Assembly: GCF_006716815.1 (NCBI RefSeq)
Contig: NZ_VFPS01000005.1
Span: 62,001-126,000 of the forward strand
DNA length: 64,000 nt
Source of the DNA: Microbacterium lacticum
GTDB lineage: Bacteria; Actinomycetota; Actinomycetes; Actinomycetales; Microbacteriaceae
Direction of reading: 5' to 3'
Positions within the stretch are counted from its first letter, which is position 1. The number at the start of each line of letters is the position of its first letter. Under the pieces are notes generated by a model. That model was not told the DNA's origin. It was given only the letters and a program-made list of their open reading frames with translations, and ran no database searches. Below, piece by piece: positions 1 through 7,975 of the stretch. The position numbers were made by a program, and so were the translations under genes.

Positions 1-566
1 GGACCCGACGCGAGCTGCTCGACGGTGGACGCCGAGGCATCCCCCTCGATCTCGGCGACGACGATCTGCCCCAGATGTCCGGCATTCCCCGACGCTCCCG
101 CCAGCAGCCGCCCGCCGGAGATGATCCCGCCGCCGATGCCCGTCGAGACGACGAACACGATCGCGTCGTCGACGCCCTGCGCCGCACCGAGCCACGCCTC
201 GGCCAGTGCGATGCACGTGCCGTCGAGGCGGAGGGTCACGTCATCGAGTCCCGACTCCTGCCGCACGAGGTCGACGAGGGCGAGCCCGTGCACCGCGGGG
301 AGGTTGATCGGGGCGACGGTGCCCGCGGCGAGGTCGATCGGCCCCGCCGAGCCGATGCCCGCGGCCGACACCGACGCCCACTCCGGCAGCGGGCGGCAGC
401 GCGCGATGACGGATGCCACGGCACGCACGAGCACATCCCGGTCGGCGGCCGCCGCAGCGCCCGTCGCCTCCCGCGTGCGCGAGCCCTCCACGATCCGACC
501 CGTCTCGTCGACGAGAGCCGCCTCGACCTTGGTGCCGCCGAGATCGATCGCGAGAGCGAGTGTCAT
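1..566 (-). CDS. ROK-family sugar kinase/regulator, N-terminal 188 residues (runs off window)
   Basis: The reverse strand opens with ATG at 566 and stays open to the window edge. The product starts MTLALAIDLGGTKVEAALVD, which carries the DLGGTK phosphate-binding loop of ROK proteins. Around residues 144-165 it has STGIGGGIISGG followed by GNAGHLGQ, the second ATP-binding and hinge region. ROK proteins are about 300 residues, so about one third is missing only because the window ends. Most such proteins phosphorylate glucose, fructose or N-acetyl sugars. No DNA-binding N-terminus is present, so a kinase is more likely than a NagC-type repressor. GGAAGG lies just upstream. It is divergent from the desaturase gene. 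The substrate cannot be read from the sequence. Confidence 0.85.
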   Translation of the reverse strand, partial: MTLALAIDLGGTKVEAALVDETGRIVEGSRTREATGAAAAADRDVLVRAVASVIARCRPLPEWASVSAAGIGSAGPIDLAAGTVAPINLPAVHGLALVDLVRQESGLDDVTLRLDGTCIALAEAWLGAAQGVDDAIVFVVSTGIGGGIISGGRLLAGASGNAGHLGQIVVAEIEGDASASTVEQLASG

Positions 567-682
567 GAGAGCCTTCCGAGGTTGCGGGGCATGCCGGTTG
601 CGGTATGGCTCACAGCGTAGTGTCGGCCCCAGCGATCGGCATCCGCCTTTGGCTTCGTCCAAAGTCGCCGAAGGATCCGCAT

Positions 683-1810
683 ATGACCGCCGTCGCTCTC
701 CGCTCCTCGTCCGCCGCCCCGGCCTCGACGATGGGGCCCATCCGACAGACGTACGCGACGGCCGAGACGTTCCCGCCCGTCGCCCGCGCCTACACCCAGG
801 TCTCGCAGGTCGCCAAAGAGCTCGGCCTGCTGCGGCGTGCTCCGGTGTTCTACTCGCTCGTCGGCGCCGCCCTGGTGCTGGCGCTCGCGGGCTGCATCGC
901 GGGGTTCGTGCTGCTCGGCCACAGCTGGTTCCAGCTGCTCATCGCGGCGGCGCTCGGGGTCGTGCTCACGCAGGTCGCGTTCCTCGCCCACGAAGCCGCG
1001 CACCGGCAGATCCTCTCCTCGGGCAGAGCGAACGACCGGCTCGCCCGCATCCTCGCGGCCGGCGTCGTCGGCATCAGCTACGCCTGGTGGGACTCGAAGC
1101 ACTCGCGCCACCACGCCAACCCGAACCGGGTCGGCAAAGACCCCGACATCGAGGTCGACACCGTGTCGTTCCTGACGGAGGATGCCGCGCAGGCACGAGG
1201 CATCCGTCGCCTCATCACCCGGCGTCAGGGATGGCTGTTCTTCCCGCTGCTGACGCTCGAAGGGCTGAACCTGCACGCTCTCGGCCTGCGGCACCTCTTC
1301 TCACGGCAGCCCGTGAAGGGGCGCGGCGTCGAGCTCGCCCTCATCGGCGCGCGTTTCGCGATCGTCGCCGGGGCGCTGTTCGTCTTCCTGCCCGTCGGCA
1401 TGGCGTTCGCGTTCCTCGGCGTGCAGCTCGCCGTCTTCGGTGTCTACATGGGCGCGTCGTTCGCGCCGAACCACAAGGGCATGCCGATCATCGCGGAAGG
1501 CGCGCGACTCGATTTCTTCAGCAAGCAGGTGCGAACGTCGCGGAACATCCGCGGCGGATGGTGGGCGACGGCGCTCCTCGGCGGGCTGAACTACCAGGTG
1601 GAGCACCACCTGTTTCCGAGCATGGCGCGCCCGCACCTGTCGAAGGTGCGCGTCGTCGTGCACGCGTTCTGCGAGACCCACGACGTGCCTTACACCGAGA
1701 CCAGCCTATGGCGGTCGTACGCGATCGTGATCGACTACCTCAACCGCGTCGGCCTCGCGGCGCGCGACCCCTTCGACTGCCCCATGGTGGGGCAGTACCG
1801 CCGCGCCTGA
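683..1810 (+). CDS. Membrane fatty-acid (acyl-CoA/acyl-lipid) desaturase
   Basis: This 375-residue protein has the three histidine boxes of membrane di-iron desaturases: HEAAH at 103-107, HSRHH at 140-144 and QVEHHLF at 305-311. Hydrophobic stretches at about 55-105 and 220-262 would form the membrane helices that hold the di-iron site. The family inserts a double bond into long-chain fatty acids using O2 and a ferredoxin- or rubredoxin-type donor. I start at the ATG at 683 (MTAVALRSS) because an upstream in-frame ATG at 605 adds 26 residues of low-complexity sequence. Positional specificity is not readable, although actinobacterial relatives are often delta-9 or delta-6 type enzymes. It appears to be a single-gene unit. 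Confidence 0.9.
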   Translation: MTAVALRSSSAAPASTMGPIRQTYATAETFPPVARAYTQVSQVAKELGLLRRAPVFYSLVGAALVLALAGCIAGFVLLGHSWFQLLIAAALGVVLTQVAFLAHEAAHRQILSSGRANDRLARILAAGVVGISYAWWDSKHSRHHANPNRVGKDPDIEVDTVSFLTEDAAQARGIRRLITRRQGWLFFPLLTLEGLNLHALGLRHLFSRQPVKGRGVELALIGARFAIVAGALFVFLPVGMAFAFLGVQLAVFGVYMGASFAPNHKGMPIIAEGARLDFFSKQVRTSRNIRGGWWATALLGGLNYQVEHHLFPSMARPHLSKVRVVVHAFCETHDVPYTETSLWRSYAIVIDYLNRVGLAARDPFDCPMVGQYRRA

Positions 1811-1852
1811 CGGCCGACATCGGGCCCAGGCGCGGCGGGATCGTCCGTCGGG

Positions 1853-2008
1853 TCAGGCGTTGCGCTTCACAACGCGCATGAGCCACGCGATGATCGCGAT
1901 GATCAGGATCACCAGGCCGATCCACAGCAGGAACTTCGCCGCCTCGACGAAGACGCCGAGAAGGATCAGCACGATGGCGACGACGAGAAGAATGATGGCG
2001 AGTGTCAT
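1853..2008 (-). CDS. Small hydrophobic membrane protein, 51 aa
   Basis: This 51-residue ORF is almost entirely hydrophobic. Two membrane-spanning stretches (about 3-21 and 25-44) are separated by a short FVEAAKF segment, and the protein ends in the basic tail VVKRNA. The composition is that of a tiny inner-membrane protein of unknown role, similar in layout to DUF-type actinobacterial membrane peptides. It is convergent with the desaturase gene. No specific motif is visible, so no function is assigned. Confidence 0.65.
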   Translation of the reverse strand: MTLAIILLVVAIVLILLGVFVEAAKFLLWIGLVILIIAIIAWLMRVVKRNA

Positions 2009-2155
2009 GCCTCGATTCTCTCCCCGTCGGTCCGACGGTGCGTATGGGTTGACAGCCGGAACGGCATCTGTCAACCCCTCGCTCTGTACGCGTGGCATCC
2101 GATTCAGTAGTGGAAAGACACGCAACGCAGGCGGAGGAGACACGAGGGCGCAGCC

Positions 2156-2449
2156 ATGAAGGACATCCTGATCGGAGGCCACCGCATCCTGACGACCGAC
2201 GACATCGCCGACGCGGTGCTGTCGTATGCACGCGTTCTGATCGAACGCCGCACCGCCGATATCGTCGAGTTTCCGAGCATCCATGACGGGTCGCCCACGC
2301 TGTGCTCGCTGCTGCTCGGGGGGGCGGGTCTCATGGCGGTCGTCGACGCGCCGGTCGCCCTGGCGGCGCCGGTCGGCGGCGCCGATCTCGCTCTCGACGA
2401 GATCACGCGGCGCGCCGACGCCCTGCGCGGCGCGGAGGTGCTGCGCTGA
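2156..2449 (+). CDS. Hypothetical protein, 97 aa
   Basis: The ORF starts at ATG 2156 and encodes MKDILIGGHRILTTDDIADA and so on, a 97-residue protein. It has a mixed alpha/beta pattern and an alanine/valine-rich C-terminal half (GLMAVVDAPVALAAPVGGAD). No signal peptide or recognised motif is seen. The strong third-position GC and clean spacing to the next gene support real coding. Similar small proteins precede DUF7882-type genes in Microbacteriaceae as far as I recall, but that is memory and not shown here. Confidence 0.6.
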   Translation: MKDILIGGHRILTTDDIADAVLSYARVLIERRTADIVEFPSIHDGSPTLCSLLLGGAGLMAVVDAPVALAAPVGGADLALDEITRRADALRGAEVLR

Positions 2450-2488
2450 GGGATGCTGGCGTGCTGATCGACCGGCTACGGTAGAGGC

Positions 2489-2815
2489 GTGGGCAGGTTC
2501 AATTACGACGGCAGCGTCAAGGTCGACTTCGACGACCGGGTGCTGGCGCACCTGCAGGTCGTCATCACGCAGAAGCTGCGGCGCGGCGAGCCGTTCCCGT
2601 TCACGTGGCGGAACGACCCGAGTCTCGGCGACGGACGCACCACGGTCTGGCTGCACCCCAACGCGTCGCTCGTGTACAAGTACCACGGCAGTCGGCAGCC
2701 CGCGCTCAATCGCGCGTGGCTCGAGGCGCTCACCCACGCCGCGAACTCGACGGCGGGGCTGCACATCGTGCCCGAGCCCGAGGGCGCCTATACCGGCGAG
2801 GTCATGACCGGCTGA
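2489..2815 (+). CDS. DUF7882-like small protein, copy 1 (108 aa)
   Basis: The 108-residue product begins MGRFNYDGSVKVDFDDRVLA and contains HLQVVITQKLRRGEPF, TVWLHPNASL and a C-terminal AANSTAGLHIVPEP. Members of this family in Microbacteriaceae are often mislabelled as ATP-dependent DNA ligase. No ligase motif (KxDG) is present, and at this length a ligase is impossible. The start is the GTG at 2489. A TACGGT hexamer lies exactly 6 nt upstream (2477-2482), so the mRNA is probably leaderless. It is convergent with a paralogue that has the same layout. The biochemical role is unknown. Confidence 0.75.
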   Translation: MGRFNYDGSVKVDFDDRVLAHLQVVITQKLRRGEPFPFTWRNDPSLGDGRTTVWLHPNASLVYKYHGSRQPALNRAWLEALTHAANSTAGLHIVPEPEGAYTGEVMTG

Positions 2816-2822
2816 GCGCCGG

Positions 2823-3173
2823 TCAGTCGGCGACCTCGACGGCCTGCGGCGACTCGTCTTCCACGCCGTCCGGGTCGATGTGCTCGGAGACCAGGGTGAT
2901 CCCGCCCGACGAGTTCGCCGACTGCGCGAGATCTTCGATCCACGATCGGCTGAGCTCGGCCGGCTCGGGGTCGTCGAACACGAAGCGCAGCGGGATCGAC
3001 GGGTGCAGCCAGATCGTGCTCCGCCCCCGCGGCTCGTCGGGAAGGTGCTGCCACGAGACCGTGAAGCTCTCCCCGCGGCGCAGCTTGGTGGCGATGACGA
3101 CTTTCAGGTGCGCCAGCGCCCGGTCCTCGATGTGGATCGGCGTCGCCGACCCTCCGTAGTAGATGGTTCCCAC
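2823..3173 (-). CDS. DUF7882-like small protein, copy 2 (116 aa)
   Basis: This 116-residue protein aligns by eye with the neighbour at 2489-2815: YYGGSATPIHIEDRALAHLK matches YDGSVKVDFDDRVLAHLQ, followed by KLRRGESF, TIWLHPSIPL and SANSSGGITLVSE. The tail is acidic (DPDGVEDESPQAVEVAD). The two copies face each other tail to tail with 7 nt between them. The GTG start at 3173 has a perfect TACAAT -10 box 6 nt upstream (complement of 3180-3185), which again implies a leaderless transcript. Function unknown. Confidence 0.75.
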   Translation of the reverse strand: MGTIYYGGSATPIHIEDRALAHLKVVIATKLRRGESFTVSWQHLPDEPRGRSTIWLHPSIPLRFVFDDPEPAELSRSWIEDLAQSANSSGGITLVSEHIDPDGVEDESPQAVEVAD

Positions 3174-3307
3174 GCCAGAATTGTAAATCGACTTCCAGGG
3201 TGGCGGTGGGAGGCGGGGTCGCGCTCGTGCGACGCCGTCTTACGCCGTGTTGCGTCACGTGTCGCCTCGCCTTCCGACCGGCGGGGCGTCGGCCCGACGC
3301 TGGGGGA

Positions 3308-4165
3308 GTGACCCACGTCGTCGATGCTCCCGGCCTGCGTGCGGCGCTCGCCGCGCAGCGCCCCGTGCGTCTGCTCGACGTGCGGTGGCGGCTCGATCAG
3401 CCCGAGGGGCGGCCCGCGTATCTCGCCGCTCACCTGCCCGGAGCGGTCTACGTCGACCTCGAACGCGAGCTCTCGCGCGTCGGTCACCCGGAAGACGGCC
3501 GCTATCCGCTTCCCGACCCGGCAGCACTCGAGCGCGCGGCGCGCGGCTGGGGTCTCGACGACGGAGACCTCGTCGTCGCCTACGACGACAACGACGGCGT
3601 CGCCGCATCGCGGGCGTGGTGGCTGCTCCGCCGGCACGGCGTCGACGTGCGCGTGCTCGACGGAGGCATCCGCGCCTGGGTGGGGCAGGGACTGCCGGTC
3701 GAATCGGGCGACCGCGTAGCGCCGACCGGTCGCGTGCGACTGCGGGCGACGGATGCATCGGATGACGGCGTCGCGACGATCGACGACGCGGCGCGCGCGC
3801 CGCTCGAGGGCACCCTGATCGACGTGCGCGCGCCCGATCACTATCGCGGAAGCTCGGCCGGCGCAGACCCGGCCGCAGGACACATTCCGGGGGCGGTGAA
3901 CATCCCGACCGTGTCGTACATCGACCGCGACGGGCGTCTGCGCGGGCCGGAGCAGATCCGCGCCGTGCTCCGCGTCGGCGGCGTCGACCTGACTCGCGAG
4001 ATCGTGCTCTACTGCAGCGTCGGCATCGCGTCGACGCACTCGGCACTCGCGCTCGCGCAGGCCGGGATCGACGCCCGCGTCTACCCCGGATCGTGGAGCC
4101 AGTGGTCGCGCGGGCGCCCCGTCGCCGTCGGCCCGACCCCCGGCGACGCCTTCCGCGGCTGGTGA
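3308..4165 (+). CDS. sseA: Thiosulfate/3-mercaptopyruvate sulfurtransferase (tandem rhodanese)
   Basis: The 285-residue protein has two rhodanese domains. The inactive N-terminal domain (about 1-130) includes HLPGAVYVDLE and VRVLDGGIRAW. The catalytic C-terminal domain has HIPGAVNIPT and the active-site loop YCSVGIAST with Cys236. Such enzymes transfer sulfane sulfur from thiosulfate or 3-mercaptopyruvate to a thiophilic acceptor. The CSVGIAST loop does not settle the substrate. I use the GTG at 3308 (MTHVVDAPG). An in-frame extension upstream would add 36 residues including a CCVTC segment, which is unlikely to be part of the enzyme. A second sulfurtransferase of the same type lies at 20995. 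Confidence 0.9.
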   Translation: MTHVVDAPGLRAALAAQRPVRLLDVRWRLDQPEGRPAYLAAHLPGAVYVDLERELSRVGHPEDGRYPLPDPAALERAARGWGLDDGDLVVAYDDNDGVAASRAWWLLRRHGVDVRVLDGGIRAWVGQGLPVESGDRVAPTGRVRLRATDASDDGVATIDDAARAPLEGTLIDVRAPDHYRGSSAGADPAAGHIPGAVNIPTVSYIDRDGRLRGPEQIRAVLRVGGVDLTREIVLYCSVGIASTHSALALAQAGIDARVYPGSWSQWSRGRPVAVGPTPGDAFRGW

Positions 4166-4294
4166 ACCCGCCCGCGCGTCTCGCTTCCGCGGCGGGCCGA
4201 GGTGACTTGTGGGCAGTTGTTGCGGCTTGAGTCACGGGTATCCCGTCACTGCTGCGCAGGAGTCAACCCCACGCGCGGCGCCACAGGAGCCGAG

Positions 4295-5308
4295 TCATAC
4301 CGCGGCGGGGCGCCACCCGAGGCGCGGGGCGAGGGCTCCGGCGATGTCGCCGAGGATCTGGAGGTAGTCGTCGCGTTCGAAGCTGAACGGCAGCGCGAAC
4401 GCGACCTCGTCGACCTCGCCGAAGGCGCGCGAGGAGGTGAGCGTCTCGGCGATCTGCGCCGACGTGCCGACGAGGTCGGCGGCGAACAGCATCCCGCGAG
4501 GGCCCTGCGGCACCCCCACCCGACCTGCCCGCGACTGCGTGTACGCCCCGTATCGCTTCACCTGCGCGGGCGTCGCCGAATCGGTCGGGATCACGACGAG
4601 ACCTTGCGACACCCGCGCACGCTCCCCGTCGGGGTGCCGGTCGCGATACCGACGGATCTGCGCTTACTGCTCGAGGTCGAAGTCGGTCGACCCCGTCGAT
4701 TCGATGACGCTGCTCGTCAGCAGATGGAAGCCGTGCTCGGCCGCCCAGAGCGTCGACGCGGGGCTCGCGGCCCCGTACCACAGGCGGTCGGCGAGCCCGG
4801 CAGCGTGCGGTTCGATGCGCTCGGAGTACTCCTCGATCCCCTCCCGTCCCGAGAACTCGCTCACCCGCTCGCCCGCGAGGAACGCCCGCAGTCGCTCGAG
4901 CCGCTCGTAGCCGAACCGCTCCTGAGCCACGGAATCGGGATACAGCGCCGCGGCGATCTCGTCGTAGCGCCGCGGCGGCCCCACCGAGAACCCAGGCTCG
5001 AGCCGTCCACCGGAGAGCACATCGACCGTCGCGAGGTCTTCGGCCAGGCGGAACGGGTTCTCGAAGCCGAGCGGGATCACCGCGGTGCCGAGTCGGATCC
5101 GGCTCGTCCGCTGCGACACCGCGGCCAGTACCGCGACCGGCGACGAGATGCCGTACTGCAGATGCCGGTCACGCAACCACGCGCTGTCGAACCCCAACGA
5201 CTCGGCGTGCGCGATGATCTCGAGCGTCGCCTCGTGACCCGCGCGCGGATCGTCGCGGTCGAACAGGCCGATGGTGAGAAAGCCGAGGGAGCGCAGGGGG
5301 CGGGTCAT
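4295..5308 (-). pseudogene. LLM-class flavin-dependent oxidoreductase, interrupted by an in-frame TAA
   Basis: Reading from ATG 5308, the first 214 residues show the bacterial-luciferase-like barrel start (LGFLTIGLFD), DSAWLRDRH, RIRLGTAVIPLG and DVLSGGRLEPGFSVG. A TAA at 4664-4666 then interrupts the frame. The same frame continues without a shift to 4295, with AQIRRYRDRHPDGERARVSQ, VGTSAQIAETL and a normal C-terminal helix. Together the two parts give about 337 residues, the full family length. This family oxidises or reduces small substrates with reduced FMN or F420. The single nonsense codon makes it a pseudogene, or else it is a sequencing error. The donor flavin reductase may be the one at 7318. 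Confidence 0.8.
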
Positions 5309-5414
5309 CGCAGCATCCGAATGTCGAAGCGGTCAGGGGAGGAGAGGAAGGGCGCAGAGGAGCCGGCCGGGCCCGCGGGGGCGACAACGCCAGGGTCCTG
5401 GCGCGAAGACCCCC

Positions 5415-6224
5415 TCACGACGGCGTGCGCACCGACGCGAACCGGTTGCGTCGACGCAGCACGAAACCCAGACGCTCGTAGGCCGCGATCGCCCCGGTGT
5501 TGGTCGCCGCCGCGTGCATCAGCGCCCGGTCGCCGCGCTCCTGGATGTGGAACGCGACGTCGAGCACCAGCCGCGACCCGAGCCCCTGCCGCCGGTGGTC
5601 GGCGTCGACGGCGACCGCGCTGATCTCGGTCCACCCGGCTGGATGCAGACGCTCGCCCATCGCGACGAGCCTGCCCTGGCGGCGGATGCCGATGTACCGT
5701 CCGAGCTCGTACGTGCGGGGGCGGAACGGCCCCGGCTGATTGCGCGCGACGATCGCGAGCATGTCCGCCACATCGTCCGCGCCCAGCTCGATCGCCTCGT
5801 CGTCGGGCCGAGGCGTCAGCGCGGGCGTCTGCACGAGCTGCACCCCTTCGCCGCTCCCCGTGAACTCCCACCCCGCCGGCAGCTCGCCGTCGTAGCCCGA
5901 GACGCCCACCTCGGCGCCGGTCCCCACCAGCTCGAGAAGGGCATCCCAGACGTGTGGATCGTCCCACGTGCGCACCGCCACGAACGGCGCGACGTCGTCG
6001 GGATAGCGCCGCGCGAGGTCGCCGCCGATCGCGAACCGGGCGTGCGGGCCGGTGAGCGCGTGCCAGGGCGCGTTGTCGAGCACGCTCTCCTCCCCGCCGG
6101 AGGCGCCCGCCGCCGAGCTCGGGGCCGCGCCCGCGTCGCTCAGCAGACCCGAGGAGCCCGCACCGTCCGAGGCGTCCACGGACACAGAGGGGCTCACGGG
6201 CGTCGCGGTCGAAGTATCGGGCAC
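5415..6224 (-). CDS. GNAT-family N-acetyltransferase (FR47-like)
   Basis: The C-terminal 110 residues carry a GNAT fold: GIRRQGRLVAMGERLH, then the acetyl-CoA pyrophosphate loop VAVDADHRRQGLGSRLV (RxxGxG/A type), and the terminal NTGAIAAYERLGFVLRRRN. The N-terminal half (DNAPWHALTGPHARFAIGG) fits FR47-like acetyltransferases with a long substrate-binding region. The start is uncertain. I chose the GTG at 6224 as the first plausible start after a low-complexity Ser/Ala region. A longer reading from 6437 exists but overlaps the divergent gene. The acceptor substrate is unknown. Confidence 0.75.
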   Translation of the reverse strand: MPDTSTATPVSPSVSVDASDGAGSSGLLSDAGAAPSSAAGASGGEESVLDNAPWHALTGPHARFAIGGDLARRYPDDVAPFVAVRTWDDPHVWDALLELVGTGAEVGVSGYDGELPAGWEFTGSGEGVQLVQTPALTPRPDDEAIELGADDVADMLAIVARNQPGPFRPRTYELGRYIGIRRQGRLVAMGERLHPAGWTEISAVAVDADHRRQGLGSRLVLDVAFHIQERGDRALMHAAATNTGAIAAYERLGFVLRRRNRFASVRTPS

Positions 6225-6376
6225 GATTCCACTGTCGCTCGCGGCATCCGTGCGGGGCAATGCCGACCGTCGGCGGCTGCAACACGATCTCGCCGCATGA
6301 CGCTGCGTGTCGTGCTGCGTCGCCGTGTGTCGGATCGCGTTGAGGGGTGGATGCCCCGATCGCCACAGTGGCACGC

Positions 6377-6757
6377 ATGACAGAGAAGGTGCACCTCGCC
6401 GTCGCGCTCGACCGGGCCGGATGGCATCCCGCCGCATGGCGCGACCCCTCCGCCCGCCCGCGCGAGCTGACCAGTCCGCGCTACTGGCGCACGCTGCTGC
6501 AGACCGCCGACCGGGCGCGGATCGTGCTCGCCACGATCGAAGACGCCCTCGCGATCACCGACCGCTTCGAACGGTCCGCCGCGCCCGGGCAGTCTGACGG
6601 CGAGAGAGGCGCCGCGGCGCAGACGCCCGGCCACGGAGACGCCGACGGCATCCGCCGCGATCGGGTGCGCGGGCGGCTCGATGCCGTGCTCGTCGCCTCG
6701 TACGCCGCGCCCGCGACACAGCGGATCGGGCTCGTGCCGACCGTCACCACGGCGTGA
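6377..6757 (+). pseudogene. LLM-class flavin-dependent oxidoreductase, N-terminal remnant
   Basis: The 126-residue ORF starts MTEKVHLAVALDRAGWHPAA and carries SPRYWRTLLQTADRARIVLATIEDAL, then RVRGRLDAVLVASYAAPATQ and RIGLVPTVTTA. This is the usual first third of nitrilotriacetate/alkanesulfonate-monooxygenase-like LLM proteins. In intact members the VPTVTT strand is followed by TEPFHV-type sequence and 250 more residues. Here the frame stops at once and a rhodanese promoter follows. The remainder is absent, so I call it a deletion remnant. ATG 6377 overlaps the stop of a 27-codon upstream ORF (6297-6380) as ATGA. Confidence 0.7.
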
Positions 6758-6840
6758 TGCGCCGTAGCGCGGCGTCACAAACGGCAACCGGGCGACCGCG
6801 GGCCGGCTCCTCCGGGCCCCGCGCGCCTAGCCTGTGACAC

Positions 6841-7203
6841 ATGACTGCTGACGATTCCGCCTCCGGCGCCCCGCTGATCACGCCCGAAGAGGCTGCCGCC
6901 CGCTTCGCGAAGGGCGCCGTCGTCGTCGACGTGCGCAGCGACGCCGGTCGCGCCCAGGACGGCACGATCCCCGGATCGATCCGCGCCGACCGCAATGCGC
7001 TCGACGCGCAGTTCCTGCTCGACTCGCCCGACAGGCTCGCCGAGATCACCGAGTGGGATCAGGACATCGTCATCGTGTGCGGCTCGATCCGCGGCTCCGG
7101 TCCGGTCGCCGACCAGCTGCGTGAGAAGGGCTTCACCAACGTCGCGCACGTCGACGGCGGATTCCCGGCCTGGCGCGACGCGGGCGGCCCGGCCGAGCGC
7201 TGA
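6841..7203 (+). CDS. Single-domain rhodanese-like sulfurtransferase
   Basis: This 120-residue, one-domain rhodanese contains VVVDVRSDAGRAQDGTIPGS, the active-site loop VCGSIRGSG with Cys80, and the terminal VAHVDGGFPAWRDAG. Such proteins carry a persulfide on the cysteine and act in sulfur transfer, detoxification or redox repair. The loop residues do not indicate a substrate. A TAGCCT hexamer at 6828-6833 lies 7 nt before the ATG, so the transcript is probably leaderless. It is convergent with the flavin reductase, and a GC-rich hairpin lies between them. Confidence 0.88.
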   Translation: MTADDSASGAPLITPEEAAARFAKGAVVVDVRSDAGRAQDGTIPGSIRADRNALDAQFLLDSPDRLAEITEWDQDIVIVCGSIRGSGPVADQLREKGFTNVAHVDGGFPAWRDAGGPAER

Positions 7204-7281
7204 GCCGCGCGGGGGACAGCGCGGGCGCCGATACTCAGCGGCGACGCGTCTGCCCCTGCGCGACGGTGCCGCCGCGCGCGG

Positions 7282-7305
7282 GCGCCCGGGACAGTGACCG
7301 GGCGC
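7282..7305. terminator. GC-rich hairpin between convergent genes
   Basis: GCGCCCGG (7282-7289) and CCGGGCGC (7298-7305) pair perfectly around an 8-nt loop. It sits between the rhodanese stop and the flavin-reductase stop, the expected place for a bidirectional terminator. There is no clear U-tract, so its strength is uncertain. Confidence 0.5.
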
Positions 7306-7317
7306 GAGCGCCGAGGC

Positions 7318-7893
7318 TCAGTCGATGAGGGAGTGCGCGCCCAGGCGGTGCCACTGCCGGTTGTGGTAGACGAGCGCGCCGCCCTCGTCACCGACGTCGT
7401 CGATGTCGCGGGCGATCGACCCCTGCAGGGCCTGCGCGGCGATCACGGTCGAGGCGCCGGCATCCATTCGGCTGATCACCGCGCACCGCGCCCACGCGCG
7501 GACGCCGTGGAAGACGGGTTCTCCGGTCGTGAGGCTCGACCACGCGGAGCGGTCGGCGAAGCGGTCGACGCCACTCGTCGCGCCGAGGCGAGCGATGTCG
7601 AGGTCGTCCGCGTCGAGCAGATGAACGACCAGCGTCGGCGCCGTGCGCAGGGTCGGCGTCGCCGACGAGAGGCTCGAGATCGAGAAGATGAGCAGCGGCG
7701 GGTCGACCGACACCGACGACACCGACGAGGCGGTGAGGGCGACCGGTCCGTCGTCGCCGATCGCAGTGATGACCGCCACGCCCGCGGGGTGACCGCGGAA
7801 GAAGGCCTTGAACGCGTCGGCTGACACCGCCGGGGCGCCCTCGACGGCGAGGGAGGCGAGGTCGGGGCGACGGTGCGGCTGCGGTGTGCTCAT
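7318..7893 (-). CDS. Flavin reductase family protein (FMN-binding split barrel)
   Basis: The 191-residue protein has the flavin-reductase-like core: FRGHPAGVAVITAIGDDGPVALTASS, then VSVDPPLLIFSISSLSS and PTLVVHLLDADDLDIA. Members reduce FMN or FAD with NAD(P)H and hand the reduced flavin to monooxygenases. Two LLM-class oxidoreductases lie just upstream, both now broken, so its original partners may be lost. Start: ATG 7893 (MSTPQPHRR). A TAACGT box (complement of 7901-7906) lies 7 nt upstream, suggesting a leaderless mRNA. A longer upstream reading to 8025 would run into the next gene's promoter region and is unlikely. Confidence 0.85.
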   Translation of the reverse strand: MSTPQPHRRPDLASLAVEGAPAVSADAFKAFFRGHPAGVAVITAIGDDGPVALTASSVSSVSVDPPLLIFSISSLSSATPTLRTAPTLVVHLLDADDLDIARLGATSGVDRFADRSAWSSLTTGEPVFHGVRAWARCAVISRMDAGASTVIAAQALQGSIARDIDDVGDEGGALVYHNRQWHRLGAHSLID

Positions 7894-7975
7894 AGCCCCG
7901 ACGTTAGGCAGATCGACGATCGCGTGCGCGCCCGATCGCAACATGGCGACATGCGGCGCGCGCAGGCCCCCGCGC

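Noticed and set aside
2489..3173. ATP-dependent DNA ligase
   Set aside because: The family is sometimes labelled so, but neither protein has a KxDG motif or the needed size.
4201..4290. AGTCACGGG/CCCGTCACT imperfect dyad after the first sulfurtransferase gene as a terminator
   Set aside because: Only 3 nt loop, one mismatch and no U-tract or clear link to gene ends; too weak to list.
4202..5623. 473-codon forward frame opposite the LLM oxidoreductase
   Set aside because: Its composition is the Arg/Pro/Ala-rich antisense of a GC-rich gene. The reverse strand carries the recognisable protein motifs.
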